64,000 nt of DNA, taken from assembly GCA_000711775.1 (NCBI GenBank), contig ARYC01001384.1, forward strand, positions 42,614-106,613, in the 5' to 3' direction. Shown here one piece after another: positions 52,324 through 62,822 of this stretch; the first letter of the stretch is position 1; the number at the start of each line of letters is the position of its first letter. The notes below the pieces were generated by a model. That model was not told where the DNA came from. It saw nothing but the letters and a program-made list of their open reading frames with translations, and ran no database searches. The position numbers and the translations under genes are program-made. Source of the DNA: Oxytricha trifallax. Lineage: Eukaryota > Ciliophora > Spirotrichea > Sporadotrichida > Oxytrichidae.

Positions 52324-53638
52324 TCATTGCAGATATCTTCCTGTTATATATGTTTAGAAGCCAAAACTTATTTATTATTTTTCGTGCTTTGTTCTAAAGT
52401 AAGACATACTTTACATATCGCACTCTAAGATTTTGGCAGCAACTGCCCAAACATCCCATTAAACAGAGCCATTAGTCCACTTCTCACTGATTGGAAAGTC
52501 TCCTGGTGTGCCAAGCACCTTAGCCAAAGTTACTATTTCTTATCTTATTGCTCTATTGAAATCAATGACTGCAATTTCTAATGGACAGAGATTTAACATA
52601 ACATTTTCAGGCTTCAAATCTCTATGTACATACCCAAGTTCATGGAGCTCTTAAACACCCTTAATCATTTCTGACAGTATCTCATTTAAATCATCTGGGT
52701 ATCTATTATGATAGAGATACTCTCTCAAAGTCATTTCAAACTTTTTCAGTCTTAATGCAACAAAGCCATGCCCAAGAATAACTACATCAAGTCTAAGTAA
52801 GTTCTTAAACTATTTTTCTAAGCCTCCCTCAGTATTATGTATTCGTTTGCAAATTCGTTTTGATACTGCTCGTTTTTAATGAGATATTTAAAAGGATATA
52901 CTTTGTAAGCATACTCATCAACCACTATAAGCTTAGCCTTTTTTGGCAGGTCAAAATGCAAGTAATGTTCAATACAGCATTCAATATCAACTGCATTCAA
53001 TGCAGGTATATACATTGCTCTCTCTCTTAAAGACATGCTATAAGAGTACCATTTGCAGGCTGATTCCTTGATTCAAAACGCTTCTGCCTCTTGAGTCTTT
53101 ACTCCTGTTCTCTTAATGACTCAAGAGAGTTATTTTTTCTTTTAGCCGGTATAAGCTTTTAAGTATCTTAATCTTTAATTAGGAATTCGCTTAAGTGGTG
53201 CTTTTGCATATGCCCCTTCACTTTGGCTGAGTGAGTATAAGACTTCATGCATGTTGTGCACTAATACCTACCATCTATTTTATCATGCTTAAAGTAGATC
53301 TTAGCTCTACCAGAGTGTACCTCTTTGATGTGCCTCTTCAAGCTAGACTCAGTTGAGAAGAAAATTTAGCAGTCTTCACATTAAAATGTTTTAAATTTTT
53401 CTATTTGTTGCTGTTCTTTATCTTCCTCAACTAATTCAACTTATGTTTAAACTCCTATCTCTGCACTCTACTTCTTGTTTTAAACTTAAATTTTAAAGAC
53501 ATCAGCTTCAAACTCTAGAGCTCTCAGCTCAACCTCCTTCTCAATATAAATTACTTCTGGTTTCTTGGAGGAGCCAAAGTATAGCTATGATTATCCACTG
53601 CTAAGAGAATCTGCTTTTCGATTTAAGTTAGCCACCAT
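52324..53638 (-). pseudogene. TBE-a zinc-finger/kinase (57-kDa-type) gene, frameshifted
   Basis: Start ATG at 53638, end TGA at 52324. In order: a hydrophilic N-terminus (MVANLNRKADSLSSG); two C2H2 fingers, one with FQCEDC and RHIKEVH, one with YQCTTC and GHMQKHH; then a kinase-like domain with DEYAYKVYPF (Lys of the ATP site), REYLYHNRY, the catalytic loop GYVHRDLKPENVML and AVIDFNRA, where DFG is replaced by DFN. After it come WDVWAVAAKILECDM and a short tail. Two frame changes, near 53065 and near 52824 in an A-run, interrupt it. Length (about 438 codons) is a little below the classic 57-kDa protein. Role in transposition is unknown. Confidence 0.85.
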
Positions 53639-54203
53639 GTTTAAATTCAAATTTAAATTTCTATTATTAAGCTCTAGTAACCTTTCTGGTTATAGTCACT
53701 CTGTATAGGATTGATACGTCAACAATTATGGTTTAATTTAAGGTGTTAGAGATCATATTTATGCTTAGTTAATAAAATATAATTTTTCTAATTTCATACT
53801 TAATAATTTCGATTTTGGTACCAACTAAGTATAAAATCGGGTTGGTACTGGTACCAATTAGGTTTTGAACCATTTTGGAACTTTTCCATTAAAACCTCAT
53901 TAGTTAAAAACAAGGTACTAATTAAGTTTTGGTACTATTAAATTGGTACCAATTAAATTTAAACGAATTTAGTACCGGTACAAATTAAATTTAAACAAAT
54001 TTAGTACTAATTTAATGGAACTAAATTGATAAAAATAGAGCTCCGTCTCTGCAGTTTGTTACAGCTTCTGCCAGATTTCTCAACGTATCTTTACTAGGTT
54101 GACCTCCTATAAGATGGCCATATTTAATACTAATATTTTAAGCAGTAGGATCCAGAACTATATATATTAAAATTTGAAATTCAATAAGAAGAAAGGAACA
54201 AGG

Positions 54204-54964
54204 ATGGAATCTATAAGTACTGCAATGAAGACGGTTGAAGCTTAAGAAATGATCTCAAGATTAAGAAGCAAGGAAGATCTCTATCGATACCTCACTCAGC
54301 ATTGTAAGCGTATGACATATACTTAATCATAAACTATAGTGGGTTTATTCCTTTCAACAATGGAAGGTACCAAAATCTCATTCTTGAAAGCAATACTTTG
54401 TGAGGAGAAGAAAGCCTTTAAAAACAATGAAATTAAGTTGATAGAAATACCAAACTACCCAAAGATTTCAGTCACGAGGATGCGATGAAAGATGAAGAGT
54501 TGAAAGTTTATCTTCCTTCCAAGAAACAATTCTCTAACAAACTTCTAGAAAGGAGCTTCTTCTTTGGTGTTCTTGGCACTTTAAGAGAGAGCTATCTCAG
54601 AGAGATCATTGAAGAAGCTCACAAGAAACGCTACTTTATTTCTCCTGAAGATTAAAAGAAGCAAGGAAGACTAATAAGCGAGACCTGGCTTGCTGAGCTT
54701 AAGAAGCATCCAGACCTCTCTAGTAAACTTTGACACATGACTTTGTAGGGAAACCGTATTCCTAATGAAAGAACATACAAAGGTTCACAGAGAGAGAAAG
54801 TCTTAGACTATTCATGAAGTGAGCAAGAGACTTTATAAAGATTTTTAAAACCAGATGAAATGAACATAGATGCAGGTGCTGGCACTAAGAGAAGAAATAT
54901 GGGCCTAATCAAGCCATAAGAAGAGGAGAAGCCTAATCCCTTTCTGGGTCAATTTAATATGTGA
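54204..54964 (+). pseudogene. TBE-a 22-kDa-type gene, disrupted
   Basis: ATG at 54204 (MESISTAMKTVEAQEM), TGA at 54962-54964. Reads LSTMEGTKISFLKAI, then after a frame change near 54450 LPSKKQFSNKLLERSFFFGV, LRESYLREIIEEAHKKRYF and SETWLAELKKHPDL. In-frame TGA codons lie at 54731 and 54814. Basic and charged; its position between the kinase and transposase genes matches the known TBE layout, which is the main reason for the name. It ends 6 bases from the transposase stop. Confidence 0.75.
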
Positions 54965-54970
54965 ACTTAT

Positions 54971-56035
54971 TCATTCGTTTAAATCTAATACTTATTTATA
55001 AACATTCATTCTTCCTGTTCTCGCACAAACTGTTGTCTTATCTATTCTTACTTTCTTGCAGCTACTCCGAATCAAGTCTACTGTATCTATAGGCAAATCA
55101 TGCATTAGGGGATACAGCAGCAGTTTCTTATAGTGAGTCTTAATTTAACTCCAATAGAATTCAATTCCATTAAACTGTGGGCTATAGGGAACGTTATATA
55201 CAGGAGTTACTTTTAACTCTTCATAAGCTTTCTTAGACTCCTTAGTCTTATTGAACTGAGAGGTTGTCAACAAACAGGATGATCTCCTAATCGTTGTATT
55301 TATCTCTTAACTTATGTAGGAACTCTATGTACTACTCTCGCTTAATAGAGCGAGGGTGAATAACACAACTCTCTAGGCCTGAATCTTCACTTATACCAGC
55401 TAAAATTGCATGGGTCACTACCTTAACTTTTTAATCATAGACTTCGATATTATCATACTTCTTATACCAAGACTTATTAATAAAGATATTGAAGGTAAAC
55501 ACAGCTTCATCAGCGTGTATGAACTTGATGTTATTGTAATAGCCCTCTGCATTTAATCATATATATAGTTTAAATTATTACTATAAAATGGCACTGTAAA
55601 ATCAATCACTCTCTTCACTCTGTTTACAGTCTTGAAAGTAATACCATTTCTTCTATAAATGTTGGCTATAGTTTATGGAGAGATACGCATGTCAGGAAAC
55701 TTGTCATGAATCATCACAGATCGCTAGTCTAGTGGAAAGTGTGCCCAATACTTTAAAGTCTTCGAATCACAGAGGTAGACAATAGGGTGCTGTCCAAACT
55801 TTTATTTTCTTGCAGGATGCTTTCAAGTGCCTGAAGTATAATGCTTAACAGCCAATAAGCAATGATAACTAACTGTTGAGGCACTCTTGCACAGGAGCTT
55901 TGCAATAGCTGTATAATTTATTACAGGTTTTACTAAGTCTATATTAATACTTGTACCATGCATAAGCTTAAGCAGTAAATCTAAATATTACTCATCATAA
56001 ATAGACCCTAAATTTCGATAATTTCTATTTCTCAT
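54971..56035 (-). pseudogene. TBE-a DDE transposase (42-kDa type), disrupted
   Basis: ATG at 56035 (MRNRNYRNLGSIYDEQYLDL), TGA at 54971-54973, about 355 codons, the size expected for the 42-kDa TBE transposase (IS630/Tc1/mariner superfamily). Catalytic residues are visible: first Asp in FIHADEAVF, second in ILFVDN, Glu in YSPQFNGIEFYW. An N-terminal helix-turn-helix-like region precedes them. Defects: in-frame TGA at 55823-55825, a frame change near 55560 in a TA run, and another near 55260 just after VDNLS. In Oxytricha such transposases are implicated in genome rearrangement. Confidence 0.9.
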
Positions 56036-56062
56036 TTTGCAAATTGGCCTAATTACTCAACT

Positions 56063-56136
56063 AACCCCAATAAGACCCCAACTATAACCTACAAATCAAA
56101 GCACTTATAAACCTCACTAAGGAGTTTTGGGGTTTT
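56063..56136 (-). repeat. TBE-a right inverted repeat
   Basis: Inverted partner of 52046-52120, matching except in the telomere-like tip and one AATG/AGTG change. Followed by target duplication ACT 56137-56139. Confidence 0.85.
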
Positions 56137-56139
56137 ACT

Positions 56140-56579
56140 ATGCACAGATCTTCAACTCAGGGAACTGGCGCAGAAACATAGTAGCTAATTGGTCAAGAGA
56201 AAAGGGAGCCCAATACTTCAAAGTTTTTTCATTAATAAGATAGTCAATATGCTTCTACAAATACTTTGACTTCCTCTTCGGCTTAGAATTCAGCTGTTAT
56301 TGCTTTAATTATACAGCTATAAGGCATAGGGAGCGAACAATTGACGGAATTCGTTTTTTGAATTTTGCAATAGAATAATATTTCAGTACTCATTATAATT
56401 ATTCACTGTATATATCACATCAGTGGCCCAGTTTAAACACTAAATTTATATACTTTTTATCATATAAAGACCCATAAACTTGAAATTTTTGCCTCGCATT
56501 TAATTAACAACTTCAACCTATAACAAATACCCTACAAATAAAAGCATTTATAAACCTCATTAAGGGGTTTTGGGGTTTG
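56140..56579 (-). pseudogene. TBE-b right fragment with transposase remnant
   Basis: Continues TBE-b after the ACT duplication. Minus frame reads EKTLKYWAPFSLDQLATMF, then QFPELKIC, matching TBE-a transposase SKTLKYWAHFPLDQ and FPDMRI; the first third of the gene is left. Ends in a TBE inverted repeat (CCTCATTAAGGGGTTTTGGG). About 3.3 kb of internal TBE sequence is missing. Confidence 0.75.
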
Positions 56580-57599
56580 AATGCAATATTAAATGCAGAC
56601 CTTATTTAAATAATTTTTCTATCCATTTTTATCAACCATTTTATACTACGTTCTTTAATTTGACATAATAATATAGAAAATCATAATAATCATATTTATT
56701 TCGCATTTCATCTATTGTTTTAATTTTATTATTATTCAGTTTTTAAAGCTAGGCTTATTTAAATAAACTCTTGAATATTGCTCAATAATATAATTTTAAA
56801 TCTTATTTAACTTATTTTGATAAAATTAATCTCTAAACTTATCTTAAATGTAATATACATTAATTAGCAATTAAATTAATTAAATAGTTCTAGATAAAAT
56901 ACTGAAATGGATTTTGAGGTTTTATTCAAGAAATTTAATTTTATAAATTTCAAATTAATAATATGAGTATAATAAATAAAAAACAAATTTACAAAATATA
57001 CTTTTATAAATACAAAAAAAGATTAATTTAATTTTAATTCAAGACGATAAAGTCATTAAAATAAAACAAGCATTTATTCTAAGAAAATTAAAAATATAAA
57101 CATCATTATACATAAAACCAAATGTATAAAAAGCATACAAAATTTGAATAATTAAAAAAATCCTATTTATTATAAATTATATCCGAAAAATTTTAAATAA
57201 GCTATAAGTTATGAAAGTGAATTAATATAAATATTATCGTTATATAAAATCAATAAAGAGAAGAATAGATTTTATTTATATCATTAAAATTCATGGATAT
57301 AGGACAAACCTTAAATAAAAAAATTATATTAAATTAAATATTAACATAAAAAGTTTACAGTAAATAAAAATGAAAAATTATGCTATTATTTAAAATTATG
57401 TAAAGTCATGAAGGTAAAAATTAAGACTTTTAGGATAAAATATTCAAATAAAAATTAGTAAGAGATCTTTAAAAGAATATCTAAGTTTAGGATTTAGATA
57501 AATTCAATTTAAGTAAAACAATATAATAATATTTTGAATTGAATTTTAATCAATCAAAATTAGGCATAATTTTATTTTAGACTAAAAAATTTTTATCTA
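56580..57599. other. AT-rich DNA
   Basis: No coding block, repeat or inverted structure noticed. No continuation of gene B seen here. Confidence 0.6.
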
Positions 57600-58965
57600 T
57601 ATTCAAGTCAGTAATAGCAGTAAAAGAAGAATTCTTTAAGTAGTGCACAAGACTGCTTGACCACACAAGGGGTCCCGGCATGTTCCCCTTGCATCTATTG
57701 TGGTGCCATGTAAGTGTGTGTTAGATGCCCGAACTGCCCTTCTCATAGCTACAGGAAAGGGTTGACTGACGGTGTCGAAAGTCAAAAGGATTGAGTAAAA
57801 AATTTAACAATTATCTGCCGACTTAAGCCCCTGTATTAAATTCAATTAACCTTTAATAAAAATCTATATTCAAAATAGATATTTATAATAGTATAATTTG
57901 TGAGTGATTATGGAGATTATAAATAATAAATTATAGATTAGATAAGAATATCGATTAGAATAAGTTTGTATGTGAAAGAGTTTTGTTTTAGTGATAGGTT
58001 AAAATTATTTAGTTCTATATTTAAAAAGTGCTTTAGTAAGAATAATAGATAATCTGCTTATCTTTGATAATGTTTATGTGCTATAATGCTGAAGTAGTTA
58101 TGGCGCTATAACTAACAGCTCTAAATGGCGACTGAAGTAATAAAGCATACATAGCCTAATTAAGAAGAAGAAATGAGACTACTCGAGCTCGCCGAGAACA
58201 GGGACCACCCATCAGAAGGCGTGGCAGGAGAATCGACGAGCAAGCTACAGTGAAATGAAGAAAATGGTGGTCACACACACTTAGAAATTACCGAAATGCA
58301 AGCAATTGCATTTGTCGAATTCGCTAGGTTTCCATCATATTTTATTGCCTATCTGTGATTCATAGATCACTCTACCGTCTCTGGCAATTTTTGCAGCACT
58401 TAGGGCTCTTTAAAAGTAAGACGCTGGTATAAGCGAAATCAAAGCAGCACTTTTTGCATTATGAGTTAGAAGACCATGATGTGGTAACTCCATTAGAGGT
58501 TGGACTGTTGATAAAAGCACGAAGACTGAAATTGTAATACTGATAGAAAGGAATATATTCACTGCTACCTTTACAATGATCAGCTTCGAGTCTCTTGACA
58601 TTAGAGCATGTTCCCTTTGATGCGAAGAGCTCATATATTAGCTATGAAGTACAAGAGTGAATGGGAGCTCCATTGGTTAAGAAGCTCTCGAGTGCAGCTT
58701 TTTCGGTAAACTGCTTTAGGATTCTTATGCCTCCTTATTGGTAAGATCACTCCATTTTTACTGAAATCGATTAGATAGTATTAGAATTCGCCTAGTCACT
58801 CTCAACTATAAAATAGATGAAAGAGTTCAGTCAAGAGAGTAAAAAATCAGCAACGACTTGGAAGTCTATTACTTCGATAATATGAATGAAGTGTATCCGC
58901 AGTCTTGATCAGAAAATTTGCTCAATAAGCTGGCTAAATATCATATGATGATCATTGGAATATTG
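57600..58965. other. GC-richer island with decayed ORFs
   Basis: A 1.36-kb patch of nearly balanced composition. The first 250 bases (to about 57850) contain AGGGGTCCCGGCATG and look structured but match no RNA I know. At 58360-58744 two overlapping minus frames are open (FTEKAALESFLTNGAPIHS in one, LIIVKVAVNIFLSISITI in another); the first ends Cys-rich (QCKKCCFDF, KCCKNCQ). No start, no family. Probably an old transposon or displaced coding DNA. Confidence 0.4.
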
Positions 58966-58967
58966 GA

Positions 58968-59028
58968 GGGAAGTTTCCTGCACCGGTTTATGATAAAAAA
59001 AATTTTGAGAGAAGTTTCCTGCACTTTT
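58968..59028. mobile_element. GGGGGAAGTTT-family element, one end
   Basis: GGAGGGAAGTTTCCTGCACC, then a second GAAGTTTCCTGCAC, matching the right end of copy 2 and the AACAACTATCAACCA beyond it. I could not find the opposite end within the next 500 bases. Confidence 0.5.
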
Positions 59029-59445
59029 TTATAATTTTTTTAAATTATTAAATTAATTTTTATAACAACTATCAACCATCTTCCGAACTAATATAATTGT
59101 TATAATTATACTAAATTTATTAATCAATTAATCAATACCTCTCTGGAGATTCCAACTACTCTAACATATTTTATATGATATTTTTTGGTTTTTTATCTTA
59201 ACCATTTTATTGTCCTAACTCTACTCATAGTAATTTCAAGTATTTTATCCAATTGTCATTGAAATTCTAATATAATTTATTTTATTATTTATATACCTAT
59301 ATAATGTGAGACTATATTTTTTCTGAGTAGGACATTCCATCTCTTAAGATATTTCAAAAGAGAATTGCGTGGTGCCACTGGGTGGTCATGGTTTCGAAGA
59401 TGCCCCTTTTCTTCGTTTGCATTACCATTTTCAAAAAAAGCCTGA

Positions 59446-59955
59446 ATTTTCAAAAAGCAACATTTTGATAATTTTCTATATAAACTCTCTATGTACTGTA
59501 AAGTCAGACATCAGATAGCTACTACGAGAATGATAATAGGATATGTTATCCACTTCTATTAAATTGACGAAGAAGCTCATTTAGACTTTATCATTAAGAA
59601 TCTTCTTTGAAAATCAACATTCCAGCAAACACAAAGATGCAAGAGTGTAAAATGTGATATATGTTAAAGTTTCCCAATTAAGATTAAAGAATCCAAAGCG
59701 TATGTATCTTTCTATGAAAGGTAGAAAATGTTTGCCAAAGAATTAATAGTTGCGCACAATCGAATCAGGGTAGCTCCTGCAAATAGTCGGAATTATAGTC
59801 CATCTTTATTTGCTATTAGTCTCTATGCATTCACTCTTATGAATCCTTCTATGTTCATTGAATACGTCAGTTAAGTTGCCTAATTTAGAAATGAAGCTCT
59901 TGTATAAATAGATTGTCTTTCCTCTATATATTTATCTTATGAATTTTGTTTTTGA
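59446..59955 (+). pseudogene. Possible ORF with one internal TGA
   Basis: Plus-strand frame open from 59446 to TGA 59953-59955 except for TGA at 59608. It includes MYCKVRHQIATTRMIIGYVI, then IDEEAHLDFIIKN, then CKSVKCDICQSFPIK and HNRIRVAPANSRNYS. Composition drops back to AT-rich right after it. I do not recognise the protein; a decayed transposon gene or an MDS are both possible. Confidence 0.35.
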
Positions 59956-60283
59956 ATTTATTTTTCTTTTCTAAAATTTTTCACATAATTTAATTTGCCA
60001 AATCATAATTATCATTCAAATAAACGAGTTTAAAATTCATTTAAATTTGAATAATCTTTTGGAATTTTTTTATTATAATTAAATGATTATTCTAAATTAA
60101 TGTTTTTAGTTTGAACTCAATTCGATTAAAAGGATAAAAGATTTATAGTGAAACAAAAGAATATGACTTAAATTTGATTAAATTTATATGATTTAGAATA
60201 AAGTAAACTTTCGAAATAAAATTATTGATGTTTAAATAAAAATATTTACAATTAATTCATAAATCCTAGATTGGGTTTAACAA

Positions 60284-60699
60284 TATTGTGGGAATACTTT
60301 CGAAATTGGGAAATTAAATTTATTTATTATAAATCAAAATAGTGGCAGTTAAAGTTGGCCAAATTGGACGATCTTGGGTTCATTCGATAGAGACTTCAAA
60401 ATTGGCTCGATTTTATTAGTGGCGGTACTATTTTATCGCATCACTGGAGCGAGATAACTCGACTTTATTGTGATAGTAAGATTTAATGAATATAGTTGAG
60501 TTTAATTAAAGTGAAGTTATCTCGCTCCAGTGATGCGATAAAATAGTACCACCACAAATAAAATCGAGCCAATTTTGAAGTCTCTATCGAATGAACCCAA
60601 GATCGTCCAATTTGGCCAACTTTAACTGCCACTATTTTGATTTATAATAAGTAAATTTAAATTTAATTTCCCAATTTCGAAAGTATTCCAACGATATTA
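60284..60699. mobile_element. Foldback MITE family 1, copy 5
   Basis: About 416 bp with the best-kept arms (CGCATCACTGGAGCGAGATA in both arms, inverted). Lies in intergenic DNA right of the TBE cluster, so the family is not restricted to IESs of genes A and B. Confidence 0.8.
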
Positions 60700-61892
60700 A
60701 TTTATAACTTAAATTATTTTAAGTCGTACTGGTTATTTTGTAAAATACTGATGAAATTATTATAAAAAATAAATGTGTTAATTTATTTAAAAATATCACA
60801 TATTAATTTATTATGTTAATTAATAATAATTAATTAATAAATCAATATTTTAATTAACTTTTTTCTTTTCAATATGAAGTTATAAATAAAACCTAGTCAC
60901 AATGTTTAAGATTTAAAGAGTTACCATAAATAAGATAAAAAACTTCTTAATAAAAATTAAATTTAAGATAGTCCACCTAATTGCTCTCATAAGTGAGATA
61001 AACAACTTCTCTCATGGGTATAAACTTGCATTAATACTTTACTGCAGGTATAATAGGTCAAAGTTAAAAAATACTTGCTATTTATTACACATATTTAACT
61101 CTTTTTTTTGAATAAAATTGATGTTAAGGTACTCTCCTCAAGTAGACTTTTTTGGTACTATAATTATCAGCTATAGTATATTAATTTTTCTTTAAATTCA
61201 CTTAGAATAAAACTCATTAGTAGGATTAGTATATAAAGTCATTTAATTTTTTTACTAAATTAAAATATTCTACTTGTTCTGCGATGTCTTTATGTATATG
61301 CTCAATAAGCTTTATACACAATAAATCTCAAGCAAAATGGCAATCAGAGAATCCATTCAAAGATTTAAGATATTATAATAGTTGATTTAATAATTACTTT
61401 TAAAAATTTAATTAACTGTTAAAGCTAAGGAAGTTTTATAAAAATGATAATGACTTACATTTTTTAATAATCTAAAAAGTATTTAAAAAATAATTTGATA
61501 TTTTGTATATAATTGATAAAATAAATAAAAATAGGAAACTAAAGAATATGGTTTGTGATTTATGTTTATAAGTAATTACAACTGCCAGTAATTAGGAGTG
61601 TTAGTAATTATGTTTTTGATTTAAGTTTAAAATTAATTAATAAATCATAATATTGTTAAAATAGATTAAAATAGGAAATTTGATAAATTGATATAGTAAA
61701 TAAAAATGAAATTAATATTTTTAACTGCCAGTAATTAGTAATGTTCTAAATACTAATGTGATTTAAATTTAAAATTTAATTAATTAATAAAGTCATATAT
61801 ATATTTAATTAATATTAGTGGTCCAGTGGTCCGGCAGGGTCTTTAGGGGACCACTTTGTAAATTAATATATATAATCATTTTTAATTACGAA
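60700..61892. other. AT-rich DNA with a small hairpin
   Basis: Mostly featureless. Two imperfect direct repeats containing AACTGCCAGTAATTAG lie at about 61580 and 61725. A short hairpin (GTGGTCC...GGACCAC) lies at 61820-61855. Confidence 0.45.
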
Positions 61893-62819
61893 TGTGTAGA
61901 CTGCTAATGGAGTCAACTGTGCATGAGACCACCCAGCCGGATGTTTAATTGACTGAGAGGCCACTGTAGTTTAATAAACAACGCGGAGTGAAGGGATGGC
62001 TATTGAGCAGAAGTACGGCGGCGTGGAATACAAATACATAATAATAATAATAATAATAATAATAATTAACTCGCATCGAGGGTTCAAAGACCCCCCTGAG
62101 CATAATCATTAAAAGGGGAAGACCCCACCAAACTAATTTCATTAGTAAGCCAACAGTATAAACCCTGTTGCATATCAACATTCAAAGACCGAAGCTACAG
62201 CATAGCCATCAACCAATCATGTCATTCACTTTGAAGTATCTTTTCGTCAGTCACCGACAGATCTGTCTTGGGAACAGAATCTGACCAGATACTGATGTAG
62301 CACACCAGTATCATCGTACTGTTCTGGAAAGTCAAGAACCAATAATCAAATTAGAACCACGTTCACTCCAGGAAGACCACGAGAGTCTGTGAAGCTAGTA
62401 ATGGAGTCATTGAACGAATATTCGACCTATAACCAGCGAACCTTGAGAGACTAGAAATCTAACCGAGGTTAGAACTTTTCGTCACTCGTTCCAACTAATT
62501 AAATTCTAATTTAATATTTTTATACAAATACATTGGCTGCTTCACAGTGATCACCTCAAACACACTGCCCTTCAATAGTATGGACCCTGAAGATGCCAAT
62601 GCCTTTAAGGCTCGGTGTCTACTCTTCCAATCTGAAATTCTGACATAGAGTGGGGAGGAGGCATTCCCCTTGACTGCTCCGATGGTAGCAAACTTTTTCA
62701 ATGCAAGATTTCTCGCCGGTGAGAAGGAGAAGAAAGACACTAACCGAAGGCAACATTCCGTGATCTGAGACAGCGCCGGAGAAAGGTCTCATGCACGTTG
62801 ACTCCATTAGCAGCTACAC
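61893..62819. mobile_element. 0.93-kb inverted-repeat element
   Basis: Ends GTGTAGACTGCTAATGGAGT and, inverted, ACTCCATTAGCAGCTACAC; the repeat covers about 36 bases with a few mismatches. The core is unusually GC-rich and holds an (AAT)n tract (62038-62067) and a minus-strand open frame. The right tip touches TBE-c. No catalytic motif seen. Confidence 0.6.
62363..62780 (-). CDS. Unidentified ORF inside the inverted-repeat element
   Basis: Open in the ciliate code from about 62780 to TGA 62363-62365, with no ATG near the start. Reads LVSFFSFSPARNLALKKF, then RISDWKSRHRALKALASSG, KGSVFEVITVKQPMYLY and TKSSNLGQISSLSRF. Basic. An overlapping frame is also open, so this may be chance in GC-rich DNA. 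Confidence 0.25.
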
Positions 62820-62822
62820 ATT
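62820..62822. other. ATT target site of TBE-c
   Basis: ATT immediately precedes the first C of TBE-c, fitting the ANT rule. The second copy would be outside the window. Confidence 0.55.

Larger units (their letters stand above)
52046..56136. mobile_element. TBE-a: 4.09-kb telomere-bearing element
   Basis: Bounded by 74/75-bp inverted repeats starting (C)AAAACCCCAAAACCCC (right copy has one change, AAAACTCC). It carries the three genes typical of Oxytricha TBE transposons: zinc-finger/kinase (minus), 22-kDa-type (plus) and DDE transposase (minus). Length and ANT duplication fit the family. Every gene has frameshifts or TGA codons, so the copy is probably dead (or the read has errors). Confidence 0.9.

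Noticed and set aside
61945-62181. ORF with a poly-Tyr run
   Set aside because: Translation of the (AAT)n microsatellite.
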